This document shows positions 33,470-44,265 of a stretch of 64,000 nucleotides of DNA, piece by piece. A program made the position numbers and the translations under genes. The stretch lies in NCBI GenBank assembly GCA_013368315.1, contig JAACJM010000058.1, positions 310,001 to 374,000 of the forward strand. The letters run 5' to 3'. The DNA is from Tetrapyrgos nigripes (lineage: Eukaryota; Basidiomycota; Agaricomycetes; Agaricales; Campanellaceae). The first letter of the stretch is position 1. Each line of letters opens with the position of its first letter. The notes under the pieces are model-generated. The model was not told the origin of the DNA and ran no database searches. It was given only the letters and a program-made list of their open reading frames with translations.

Positions 33470-34116
33470 TTAGACTAAATGGGCGTCTGGGTCGAATGTA
33501 GGCTCGGAGTGGGTCAAATGGAGGGTTAGTGTGGGGGTAACATCAGAGTAGGCATATGAGCGATTTTGGGTCATGGGTACGGAGTTGTAGATGTAGATGT
33601 CGTCCTCATTGTAGGGTATGTCGAGTTCTAACCAGAAATCAGCATTGCCACATCGGTAGAGGATGCCAGTGTTAATGTTTAAAATTCTGCGACGACAAGC
33701 ATGTTAGTAATAATAGAGTGACAGCAACAGGAAAGCAGGAGGAATGATGACAATTGAGAAACGAAGAAAGGAATTTTAAAAAAACACAATAAACCAAGAC
33801 CCACCAGTGCATTGACCAAGGGTCAACATCTATGCTTTACCTCTTCCCACCTCCCCCTCCCCTCTTCCCTTGCGTAGACATAGCTGTGCCAGCCCCCATC
33901 CCAAATCTCCATAAATAACCGTCTTCCCACCTCGTCTCCACATAAAGCCGATGATGCCTTTCTATCTCTTCCCCAAAAGCTTTGTGTCCACTCCTTCGCT
34001 CTATAACCTGAGACAGAATCCTCACCGGCGTCGGCGTGGTCCTCCTCTCTAGGGCCAGCGTATCCAGTGTACACTCACGGACGGATACCCCCTGTCCCTC
34101 TTCCTCCAATCCCCAA
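33470..34116 (-). CDS. Orphan gene, 3' exons (unrecognised protein)
   Basis: Two minus-strand exons join in phase. Exon 34116-33841 reads WGLEEEGQGVSVRECTLDTL, then EEIERHHRLYVETRWEDGYL, and ends GGGGGKR. The intron 33840-33687 has GTAAAG...CGCAG borders. Exon 33686-33470 reads ILNINTGILYRCGNADFWLE ... YIYNSVPMTQ and ends FDPDAHLV before TAA. The codon use and splice phase look like a real host gene rather than a transposon. I do not recognise the family. The 5' part is uncertain: upstream on the same strand (34550-34256) there are further coding-like pieces, but with stops, right up to the end of the 34604-41615 element. Confidence 0.45.
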
Positions 34117-34951
34117 CTATAAGTAGACAAAGTGGACTAAGCTGCATCACCCCAGCATCCGCCCGTCCGTTACTCGCAACTCTCTCATCCAGGGCCGTCA
34201 ACCAACAAAAACATCCTGCGTTATCCACCGAGAGATGACTATCGCAGATGATGGCCTAGGTATAGGTTGACACTGAGCGTAGATTCCCCGTTGTAGGTAG
34301 TTGTAGGCGCAGATGTGTGTCTAGAGGATAGACGTAGGCACCTGCGTGGGGTCGGTATGGAGTAGGTGCATGATTTTGGCCATGGATTTCCATGTGGGTG
34401 CGGATGTAGGTGCAAATGAGTTTACCGGCTTCAGGTCGCACGGAATCGTGGGTGTGGCCATGGACTCATTGCGTGCTCGTTGGTCATGGAGGTCACGAGT
34501 CGTTCATGCGTCGGGAATGGGAATGCATGAGGAGGCATAGGTGAGCGCGTGGGTAGATGAGCAGATAGGTGACCGAAAGTCTATATATCATAACGACACT
34601 TAAATATGGAAACCCGGAAGGCCTCGCTCGCTCCGGAGAGCCTCGCAGACCATAAGCGATCATGCCGGCAATACGGCACCTCCGATATGGAAATCAGACC
34701 CCAGACACTTCGGTGTATAGAGAGTTATGTAAGTATGTAAGCTGTTATTCAAAAGACTGGAGATATTGCGAGCATCGTGTATGGGTATCTCACCTCGTTC
34801 TCAGGCTTCAAATCAGCTGCATTTTTTGAACTGTATATGGATGCGTTCAAAGTGCTCAAAGGACTGGAGACTTTGATAGATTTTACGAGATTTTACATGC
34901 TGGTACATAGACTGAGAGAAGATATGATTTGTAAATAGATTGTAGTTTGTT

Positions 34952-37060
34952 TTACTCTTCATCTGACTGTGCTTCGTCAGATGTGAAATCAACAATGCCA
35001 TCGACCAAATCACCATCTTCAATATCAGCTCCCAGACCACCTCTCACACCACCCATATAGCCACCTTCTGAATCATGATGTAAAGGTAAGAGATCATCGA
35101 GAATAGACTCAGATGCATCTTCCGGAAGTGGAGGCCTAGGCGCCCAGGCATTGTCACCATAGCCTGAAAGACCCATTGTCTCAAATATGGCAGGGTCCAC
35201 TTCAAACATAGCCAATAAATCCTCATAAACATTCCACACATTGTCCCTTGTTACAGCGGGAGATCCAAGTTGCTCATAATACACAGAAGCCCAATGATTG
35301 AACTCTGATGGCACAAGATCAAAAACGGGATGATCAGGAGGAGCATAAAGTTTCTCAGCGTCGTGGATATAATCAGCGTCAGCATTAATCACAATCTGTC
35401 AATAAATAGTGATATAATAAGTATACAAGCAAATGAAATTTAGAGTATATGCTGTTGCTTACTTTGAAGTTGAGTGAATTGTAGCGCTCAGGATGTTCGT
35501 CAATGTCATCTGGAGGCCCATGAGGGAGAATCTTGTGCTTCTGAGCACGTTTCAGTGAGTTGTTGACCCGGTGAACATAAGCATCAATTTCGAGTTGTAG
35601 CCATGGAATGAAAACCCATTTGAATACATTGCTAGGATTAAGGATATGAGAGACAGATCAAGTGTGATCAGTAAAGGAAATGCTCACTACTGGAGAGGAT
35701 GGTGGGGGTCATATTGCACAGAGGCACTTGATAAAATGTTCTCAAAGCCTGGCATGAAATTGCGGCGTAAATTTGACCAGGTAATCTCGGGAGGAATATT
35801 GCTTTTCTCCCGCATGAAACGATGCTGTAAAGTACCGATCAATTGGGGGTCCAGGCACTGGCGGATGTATGAATGTCCCTTAGCCAAGTGAAAGTTCTCG
35901 GTGCCTGGGTCGCTTTGAGTTACAAGAGATGTGTCTGCAAAATATTCCATCAGAAAGAGAGAAGATATTTATTTGTTAGTGCACCTCACATCCATCCTTC
36001 TTGATAGTATCAAGGTAATACCTAAAGATCAGCCGTGGATTGGAGTTGTTATGCCAGACCTTCATCCACTTTATTTTGCCAGAGAAAGGATCAATTCCTG
36101 CATTGCAGAATAAATTCATAAGCATACAATAATTAGAAACAAGTTGATACCTGTATGCAAAGCTAGACCATATTTCTTGAGCTTATCATGCTGGTCAACG
36201 CAAAGCATGTCATTGACGCCAGCTGCCCAAAATCTCCGACGCTTGAGTCTTCTTCTTCGACGTGCCCTCACCAAATCTGGCTCATAGCGACGGAAGTATT
36301 CCTCGATAACTGATCTGTGTGTCATACGTTGTTAATCTTGATTGATAGTGACATAGATCAGAAAACTTGCCTCTTCACTTCCTTCTTCAGATCATGGTGG
36401 AAAATCCTCTTGATACCTCTTGCGCCGGCCACAGGATAGTATTTACGTAGTGATATCATGTCTTCTATAATATCTTCGACTTGTAAATCTGAAAGCACTG
36501 GTTAGTAGATATCAAATTGTGAATGTAAAGGCATGCAGACTAGAAGAGCGTGATCGGTATAGCCCCAAGCTTGTACGTATTTGGCGGAGTTTCTTAATCC
36601 TGGTAGACTCATATCAGCTTTTCATACGAGGATTTTACAAGCTTTGAATAATGACTGACGCAATTCCATATTGTTCTGTATCAAAAAGTTTGTCTTCATA
36701 AAGATATGCCAAAATCTTCACGTCACTGAAACCTCGATCCCAGTACTTTCGAATGCTGGGTTCGATGAGTTCAATAGGGGCTGCATGTAATCAATCAGTC
36801 AATGAAATGTCTAGATGTGTACACATACGAGTAGGTTTGTTTCTTCCCATTCAAGCTGAGCAAGGAATAAAAAGGACAAGATGAGGACCAGCAATGGCTC
36901 GATGAATAACTTCGAAGTCAAGGATGGAGTACTTATAGTCTCCAGTCTAGTAGACAATGCTGCGGGCAGCGTGCAGCATTTGATATGCATTTCTGTTGCC
37001 CGTGTGGCGGTTGAGGCCTCCATTTGAACGGTCGAACTTGCGTTGTATTTGTCACTCGAA
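34952..37060 (-). pseudogene. Integrase-like DDE transposase (rve fold), one nonsense codon
   Basis: Exons on the minus strand run as follows. About 37040-36840: HTGNRNAYQMLHAARSIVY, stop, then YSILDFEVIHRAIAGPHLVL. About 36780-36650: a helix-turn-helix-like YWDRGFSDVKILAYLYED. About 36480-36370: IIEDMISLRKYYPVAGARG. About 36300-36140: WAAGVNDMLCVDQHDKLKKYG, first catalytic Asp. About 36100-35990: GIDPFSGKIKWMKVWHNNSN. 35940-35660: VTQSDPGTENFHLAKGH, second Asp, then IPPEITWSNLRRNFMPGFE with the candidate Glu. Then KWVFIPWLQLEIDAYVHRVN, and the last exon 35392-34952, an acidic tail ending EAQSDEE. This is a large Agaricomycete family with an integrase core. TAG at 36947-36949 (from CAG by C-to-T) interrupts the N-terminal part. 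Otherwise it is well preserved. Confidence 0.65.
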
Positions 37061-37600
37061 ATTTCCAACGGATTTTTCAGCGGTGAAGATCTTAAAAACT
37101 TGCGTCCGTATAATGCCTGTATAACGGTTTTTTGTGTTGCTTGCAGGGGACCACATATCAGAATCAACATGAGGCTCCTCGGTTGTCTTCGGAGGACCAC
37201 ATGCCAGATGTGAACTTACCCGTCATATAGGTTCGAGTCTAATAGTGGATTTGTGGCGCGCTGAGTCTGAAAATTGTTGTTGTTGTACTTGCATCCGATC
37301 CGAGTCTGATTTGTGGATTTGTGGCGTGCTGAGTCTGGAATTTTCAGCGGTTGAACTTGTGTCTCGTCAAAAACTTGCGTCCGTATAACATCTCATGGGC
37401 TGCTTGCAGTCAAACTTGTGTCCGATTGAGTCTGATCTGAGTTCAGAATTTCCAGGATTTTTTTGCAGCGGTCAAACTTTGAAAAACTTGCGTCTGTATA
37501 ATGCCCGTATAGCATTTCATCGGTTACTTGCAAAGGACCATATGCCATGAGGCTCAACACAAGATTTCTACCGCACACGATTGACTGGTGGCAAAAAATC
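37020..37600. repeat. Three degenerate direct repeats in the divergent spacer
   Basis: Units beginning near 37025, 37330 and 37440 share CAGCGGT, ACTTGCGTC(C/T)GTATAA and GCTTGCA motifs, two of them followed by GGGACCA- or AGGACCA-type text. They fill the region between the two divergently transcribed genes, so they probably overlap both promoters. They are too diverged to be recent. Confidence 0.5.
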
Positions 37601-37719
37601 AAGTGAATCACTGTCAGATTAAGAAAAGACTATGGCTCGTATAAATACCTGAAGCTTATTTCTGGAATCCATCATCCTTACTAGCAATCCTCGATTGAAC
37701 CTGCCTGCCTCTGATCTCA

Positions 37720-40519
37720 ATGACCTCCCTCCCTCCGGCCCAAGAAGTCAATGCTTTTACGAGCGATGATCGTGCTCCAGAATCATTCAACTGTGAGCGG
37801 TGTGGAGTGTTTGTGAAGAAGGGTAATGAATGGGGTTACTTCAAGAATCCTGCTGGCCGTGATAAACGGACCTGCAAGGACTGTAAGAGGTACTATAGCA
37901 AGGGTGTAGCCCAGCGTCAAGGTGCATTGTTTTTATTTATCCGATACATTTTCATTTATCCAATCATTTTTTATTTCTATTTAGATACCTTAAGTCGAAG
38001 TCGTTCCACCAGCTCTTCCACTCATTCAGGAATGATTGAACCACTTCCAAATCCTGACATGATAGCATCGAGGGTAAATGCAGCTCAACGTGCCAGTGAG
38101 GATTTCTTATTTTTTATTACAACGAACGGCTCACCTAACTTCGATTAATAGATGCTAGCCGGGAAATGAGCCATGTCACTCCTATGAGCAATTCAGGTAG
38201 AATCAATCCATTTTTACTTTTGTGATTATTTCTCATTAATTTTTGAAGGTCCTTATGTCAGTCTGCCCAACCTGAGTTGCAGTTCTGCAGTATTGAGTGG
38301 ACCACATGGATATGTCTCGAGGCCAAGAGCAACTGGTTATTCTCCCGCTCACCAACATCACTCTGCACAAACCAATCTGTGGCGATCCAAAGCTTATGCA
38401 CCTAGTGGCGAGACTGTGGCGGTGAACATCACTGTCGGTCATGCTACTGAAGGTAAAACAGGTCATGAACTGTTGAATGTTGGTATTTCTGCATTCTTAA
38501 ACTTGTTATGCTGCTCACCACCATCCACAGGGGATTTCAGATTCCATTCGAGACCTTGATGTGAATCTTACTGTGCCTGAAGTCCGCCACGCAGTTCTGG
38601 ACCTCATGAAGCCCAAAATCAATCAGTTCTCAGCTGAAATCATGGGATTCTGTTTCAAATTCGATGAATTCAATTTAAGGGAAATCTCCAAGTCACTGAA
38701 TGTTGACATGGACGGACCAACATTAGATCGCCGTACACCATACTTTCGACCTCAGTGCATGAAAGCTGATAAGAAAACCAATCAACTGAAATTTCACCGG
38801 CCATCAACACCATTTCGTCTTCTCTTGCTCATCTCCACAAAAGAATGGGATCGTTACGAGTCTTTATTGGAGGCGCAGGCACATGCAAACGTGAGGGGAT
38901 TTTATTTGGTATTACTATTCCGTATTTCTGACTGACTTATATTGTTTTCTAGGACTTACCAATTATCCGTACCACTTCCACGAGCTCTTCTCATTCATCA
39001 TGGGCAAAAGGTTTACAAAGTGTGCGTACTCAATGTAAGTTATGGTTATGAATGTTCTATACTTACACATCTGTTTGTAGATTCCCTCAACAGCGACTTC
39101 GTCAGCTTTAAATACAGCTAGCCCCAAGACTTCCGCTGCTATCTCTTCAGTATCAATGACTGACTTGATTGGGGATGACAGTGATACTGCACGTACCTCT
39201 GCCAAACGACCTCGCAGCGTATGTACACTTCTACTTCCCATATCAATATTCTCTGAAGCGCCCATATACTTTTAGACTTCCAGTGTGACACCAATGACTC
39301 CTCCACGAGCCAAAAGAGCTCCAGCACCATTCCTTTCACCAACGGAAAATCGGATCACTAGTGCTTTGATAGCAGGCGGATTGAATTCTGACCAACACTC
39401 AGACATTAGCTCACTCACCACCATGCAGGGCTTCGTTGCTCCCATACCAACGGTCTCCTTTCTTGACATCATCAACCTCGACAATGTTCATACCAGGTTC
39501 ATATTTGACAATGCTGTGCTTTCCTCCGTCGCACATTTGCAGGCTGATTTGTGCTTTGAGTCAGAACTTGGCGTTGGGGCTTTCAAAACTTGTCACCCGG
39601 CCAAGCTGATCTGTTCAGAACAAGTAATGACTGCCAACTCCGTTGTGATGAAGGAACTTTATAAAAACAAGGGCCTTAGAGAGAACAGCAAAGTGTACGC
39701 ATTATTTTTTCTATACTATAAGACAAAACTAATTCTCTTAACACTTCGTCAGAGTCAATCGAGGCAGATATAGCGGAGTGGTTGAATTTGACGGAATCAT
39801 GATTGAAGCCAACGTTCATTATTATGCCGTTGCCTTAATGGAGTTTGCATATGCATATATTGAGCGACAAAAGCTTGAGAAAGGTATCTATCCTTTTACT
39901 CATTGTTTAACTTACTGATCATTTGATGCTAACAGGTCTCCCTGACCTCCCTATTCCAAATTTGAGATATGTTGAGGCTGCAGTGTTCATGGTGCAGAAC
40001 AATGAGATCAGACATTCAAGATCAAGTACTGCTGGGCCAAAGCGTACATATTTACTGGAGGAACGGATCGCTCTGCCACCAGGCCAGGACTTTATCAAAT
40101 ACATCCATAACTCGAGCCCCTTACCAGCCATTCCTCCCGAGCATCCTGAATACAACACTGCACTATTCCTAGCAGCAGTGCAACATCTTCAGTATGAGAA
40201 AACATATCAGAGCGCATATGTCTCTGATTTCCAAGGTTATGGTGGACTGCTTTCTGACCCGCAAATAATGACCTCTCCGTTAGTTTTCCTTATCCTTGGT
40301 ATGTGGTGGTATACTAAGAATATTTCCAGTAAACTCTTACAGGTGATTTTCAGAGAAGGAGCTGAAGCTGCTGCTCTAGACCCAAAAACCTCACTTTTCG
40401 GGGATGGAAATGTTCAGAGCGGGTTTGAAAAGTTTCCCCTAAATCATCAGTGTGAGGGTAATCCTTTTTGCGCATGGATGGAATTGAAGCCACTTCAGAA
40501 TGAGCTTCAGGATGAGTGA
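37720..40519 (+). CDS. Atypical alpha-kinase with N-terminal zinc-binding motif
   Basis: The start is MTSLPPAQEVNAF at 37720. Exon 1 has a four-Cys motif (CERCGVFV ... RTCKDC). Middle exons (about 38240-38450, 38561-38890, 38955-39230, 39280-39695) hold Ser/Thr-rich linkers. The kinase part begins near ELGVGAFKTCHPAKL and VVMKELY, then ALMEFAYAYIERQ and EAAVFMVQNNE. It ends with VSDFQGYGGLLSDPQIMTS and FGDGNVQSGFEKF ... HQCEGNPFC. The order DxQG - LxDPQI - FGxGN - H-x-C-x4-FC is the signature of alpha-kinases (MHCK/eEF2K type), which phosphorylate Ser/Thr in helical regions. No nonsense codon is evident in the long exons. The exon border near 40300 is ambiguous. Splice sites otherwise look normal. 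Confidence 0.7.
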
Positions 40520-40794
40520 GTGCAGACTCGGTAGATGTTGCTAGCCTATAGCCACACTCTATTTCCTGTACATATCTTCAATTTCTATATACACATTTCG
40601 AATTCTATGGCCGTACGAGTGTACACTTGCCAGAAGGATTATTTTACTTTGAAAGAAATGTGCAGATGGCATCATTCCTGGTATCACAAAGAGCAAAGAA
40701 AGATACAACAAGCTTGTATCGAGGAGGTAGTTGCACATTTCTCGCTTCATCTGGTTGCTTATACTATGACAAAAGATCAGTCAATAGACTGATG

Positions 40795-41215
40795 GTACCT
40801 CTGATTCTCGTTACTGTACCTTCGTTTTCCATCAGCAACTCTTAATTTTTTTCTATTTAACTACCATCTTATACTAATTAAACAAAGATACCTACTACAG
40901 AGCTTAGTAGTAGAACCATCTGTTGCTAGAGCTGGGTGAAAGCCACCCTACGACGCCAGAAGAAGCGTGGGACATCCGCCCTTCCAAATTGGTACTAGTC
41001 ATTAGTCATCCAAGGATTGACCGACGATGCCTCTGATTTTCATTACTGTACCTTCGTTCTTCATTAGCAACTCTTTATTTTCTGTATTTAGCTACCCTAT
41101 GATATTAATCAATGAAAGGTACCTACTACAGAGCTTAGTAGTAGATCTATCTGTTCAAAACGACGCCACCGGAAGAAGCGCCCTTCTAAATTGGGGAGTC
41201 GGTTAGTCATCCAGC
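40795..41215. repeat. Tandem direct repeat, ~230-base unit, two copies
   Basis: Copies start with CCTCTGATT at about 40798 and 41030. They share TTACTGTACCTTCGTT, ACCTACTACAGAGCTTAGTA and AGTCATCCA. The second copy has small deletions. They lie downstream of the alpha-kinase and inside the right end of the 7 kb unit. Confidence 0.65.
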
Positions 41216-41639
41216 GATTGAATCCCTATTGTTTCTTGGCCATAGCTTTTTCTATGACCTCCCCATTATGGAAAAAATGAGGAGGACTCCTAGAATCGCT
41301 ACATGTATATCGACACCCTTATATTGTGAGAAAAGTGTAATGAATACCCGGAGACAGCGAACGCAGTCATGGATAGTGGCTTGACTTATTGTGTGTCGAT
41401 TCCTAAGGCAGTGAGTCATGTATTTATTGCAGAGAATGTACTGCCTCGGACTAAAGCAATGTCGCTCTCACAAAAACCTCTTGGATTTCGATACTTAATA
41501 AATACAAATTAATACACAAATCAGGGACAGAGAGTGCTCGAGAGTGCTCGGGGTCCGAAACCTCGCCAATCAAAAATGAATCGCTTAACGAGCGAGGCCT
41601 TCCGGGTTTCCATACTTAAACATATATCAATCAGGGATC

Positions 41640-42480
41640 CTCCAGAAGCTGGGAAGAGAAGGTAGACACACCATGAGGAACACCATCTTCTCCTCAGACC
41701 CCACTCCAACTTCAGCTGCTCTCTGTCAACCGCACTACACCATTATCATCACGGTTCCCAGATCTATAGGCTTCCGTACCACACCGTCTTCGCCTCAACC
41801 TACTACTGGAAACTTCGTACCCTCCATAGACGTTGACTTGTCCCCGTAGAAGCAAAGACAGAGTCGAGGCTTTATTTGGTGTTGTAGCCACATAAGTAGG
41901 ATTAAATGCGCTAGCTCTGGACGGCCACGACCTGGACATAGGCATGGCCATGAGGCGGGATCGAGGAATGAGCTGGAAGAGGGCATAATGGGCGGAGATG
42001 GATATGCTAATGCTGCGTCACTGGCTTCATCGACAACGTTATCACTATTTTCACTGCTACTGCTACCGTCTTCACTCTCTTCGTGTACCGTGTGCTAAGC
42101 AACAGTGTCCGCCAAACGAGGCGTAGAGGGAGCAGGTATAAAGCCGAATGCGAACGGAGGAGAAGAAGACCGAGGCATTGGGGAGGATGTAAGCGTACGT
42201 AGGTGGACAATAGATGTGCATGTGGGTCTAGACGTGGATCCCTGCGTGAATTGAGTGTGGTGTAGGCGTAGCGTTACAGCGTATACAGTCATGGGTGCTC
42301 GTATAGGTGTAAGCCTAGATGAGGTTGCCAGCGCTAGCACTAGCACATAACGGTAAATGGACCCCGATGGTGGGCGTTACTGTGGATGTTGGCTAGGAAT
42401 CCTTGCCATGGGGAGCGTTGGTCGTAGAGATCACGGATAGGGAAAGCATCGGAGGACTACACGTCCTTGCGTCGGCAATT
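41640..42480 (-). pseudogene. Coding-like remnants outside the 7 kb unit
   Basis: The minus strand shows short open stretches without a continuous gene. FPIRDLYDQRSPWQGF (about 42450-42390) resembles RDLHDQRARNES on the same strand at about 34500-34465, just beyond the opposite end of the unit. Another stretch (41870-41720) has YEVSSSRLRRRRCG. They may be pieces of a host gene, or of two tandem paralogues, now separated by the element. No family is recognised. Confidence 0.25.
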
Positions 42481-42540
42481 CCATTGTGACTTTTTGGTCA
42501 CTATGTGACGTATGCCAGTACGGCGAAACAGGAAGAAAGA

Positions 42541-43213
42541 TCACACCGAAAAGGGACAAATTTCCGCTCAACGGATACATGACCGGATATGTGTATGAAA
42601 ACGAGATATATTTGGAATCTAGATATAAGTATAAAAAGATGATGTATCTGTAAGCTAGATATTTAATCAGAAAGTTGCTATATAAGGATGAATTTTTAGT
42701 ATATTTGATTGGTGTGCGGACATATTCTGTATCAAAGCTATTGAAAGAACTACAAAAAGACCTCAAATCAGGATTCCAGACATGATTATGGATATGTGTC
42801 CGAAAAGACAATAAGTCCGGATTCCGGACAAGGGTCCCGATAGTAATCCTGGCAGATGAACTGATAGATCAGAATGAATGCTATAAGAATATCAGTATTA
42901 CGGACATATAAACTATACGCACCCATATCTGGAAGCCGGATGTATTGTCTTCTCGGACGCATATCTGTAACTATATCCGGATTCTCGATTCGAGGTCTTT
43001 TTGTACTTCTTTTAATAGCTTTGATACATAATATGTCTACACACCAATCAAATATACTAAAAGGCATCCCTATATAGCAACTTTCTGTTCAAATATCTAG
43101 CTTACTGATACATCATCTTTTTGTACTTATATCTAGTTTCCAGATATATCTCATTCTCGTACACATATCCGGTCACAGATCCGTCGAGCGGAAATTTGTC
43201 CCTTTCGGCGTGA
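42541..43213. mobile_element. ~670-bp palindromic foldback MITE
   Basis: The ends TCACACCGAAAAGGGACAAA and the inverted TCACGCCGAAAGGGACAAA are followed by arms of over 200 bases that pair with modest divergence. Examples are AGATATAAGTA...AAAGATGATGTATC on the left, and ACACCAATCAAATATACTAAAA against its complement. Diverged GATATGTGTCCG-type sequence occupies the centre. No coding potential. Confidence 0.7.
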
Positions 43214-43539
43214 TAACATCCCTGTTATAGGTGCGTGATAAGTGCAGCTTGTGACATCCGTCGCAATAGGCCGTCTCGGGTAATGCCGAAAATACCGGGA
43301 AAACACCCTATTCGCCACTGCATCGCAACGTTCGTTGTGGTTCTTCCTAGTTTGATGCTGATGTGTACAAATCATAAACCAGGCTATATTTATATCACAT
43401 GATCCCAGGTACACAGTCAACAACTTGTAAATTTAGATGGAGGCCCTGAGATGTGACATGTCGAGGAAACAGCGGAAGGGCCTAAGGGGAAGGGTGTTCG
43501 AAACGTGAGTGATTATTCCGCTCTGTAAGTGTGGGATAA

Positions 43540-43765
43540 TAGAGAGTTTGCGACTACGGTCACGTGCGAAATCTGCGTTGCGATTTCGGACCGGTCCGAA
43601 ATTTATGCCACGTTTGCCCTCTTCACTGTTTCCTCGTCCGTCGTCCTAGATGCTCAAGACACGCGGTCAGCGTGCAAGAACTGACCCAAATGATGAAGCT
43701 GCTCAACGGGATTTTCGGACACGGTCGAAATCGCAACGCGGATTTTTCATGGAGACTCTTTACGT
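43540..43765. mobile_element. Small inverted-repeat element sharing modules with 53470-54160
   Basis: The left module AGAGAGTTTGCGACTACGGT and a right module (about 43698-43752, GCTCAACGGGATTTTCGGAC) both recur at 53470 and, inverted, at 54105-54160. GCGTTGCGATTTCGGACC on the left pairs with GGTCGAAATCGCAACGC on the right. Non-coding. Confidence 0.55.
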
Positions 43766-44265
43766 CAATTGAGATTCCAACATCACTGTCCCGGTCCCAG
43801 CAGCAGCCTCCTTTCCTCTTAAATATGATTGTTCAATATTCAGAATCTTATCACCTGGGAGTAATCCATCTCTTCAGTATTCGGGGAGATTGACCTTTTG
43901 TTTGGTCTCAGTGATGCTAAGATCAGAGGCTGACCATTACAGTTCGGAGCTCGAACATTGCTTATTCAGAACACTCACTTGAGGTGTGTGAGTTCGCGAG
44001 AGAAGGCATGAATTCGGGAGATATCAAAAACATAAGTTTGGGAGAGATCACTGGGTGTGAGTTTGCGGGAGATGAAAAGGCAGTGTTCGTCCTAAGGTGT
44101 AAGGCTTAATTAAGTTAAGGCCTTAATCCATTAAGAAATTAAGGCCTAACGCTTTTCCTGGACCTTAAAATACTTAATTAAGCCTTAGAGTACCACGTGA
44201 AATGACATCACTCAGCCGAGAAATTTTTTCATAGACTACATCTACGGTGCTCGTACACTGCTACA

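Larger units (their letters stand above)
34604..41615. mobile_element. 7.0 kb TIR-bounded unit with integrase-like and alpha-kinase genes
   Basis: ATATGGAAACCCGGAAGGCC at the left end matches, inverted, GTATGGAAACCCGGAAGGCC at the right end, and similarity continues through CTCGCTCG. TTAA lies immediately outside both ends (34600-34603, 41616-41619). It is either a target duplication or part of the repeat. Weaker inner copies of the end motif (ATATGGAAAT at 34685, TTAAGTATCGAAAT inverted at 41485-41500) occur at both sides. The two genes diverge from a repeat-containing spacer. That both genes move as one unit is inference. Confidence 0.6.
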
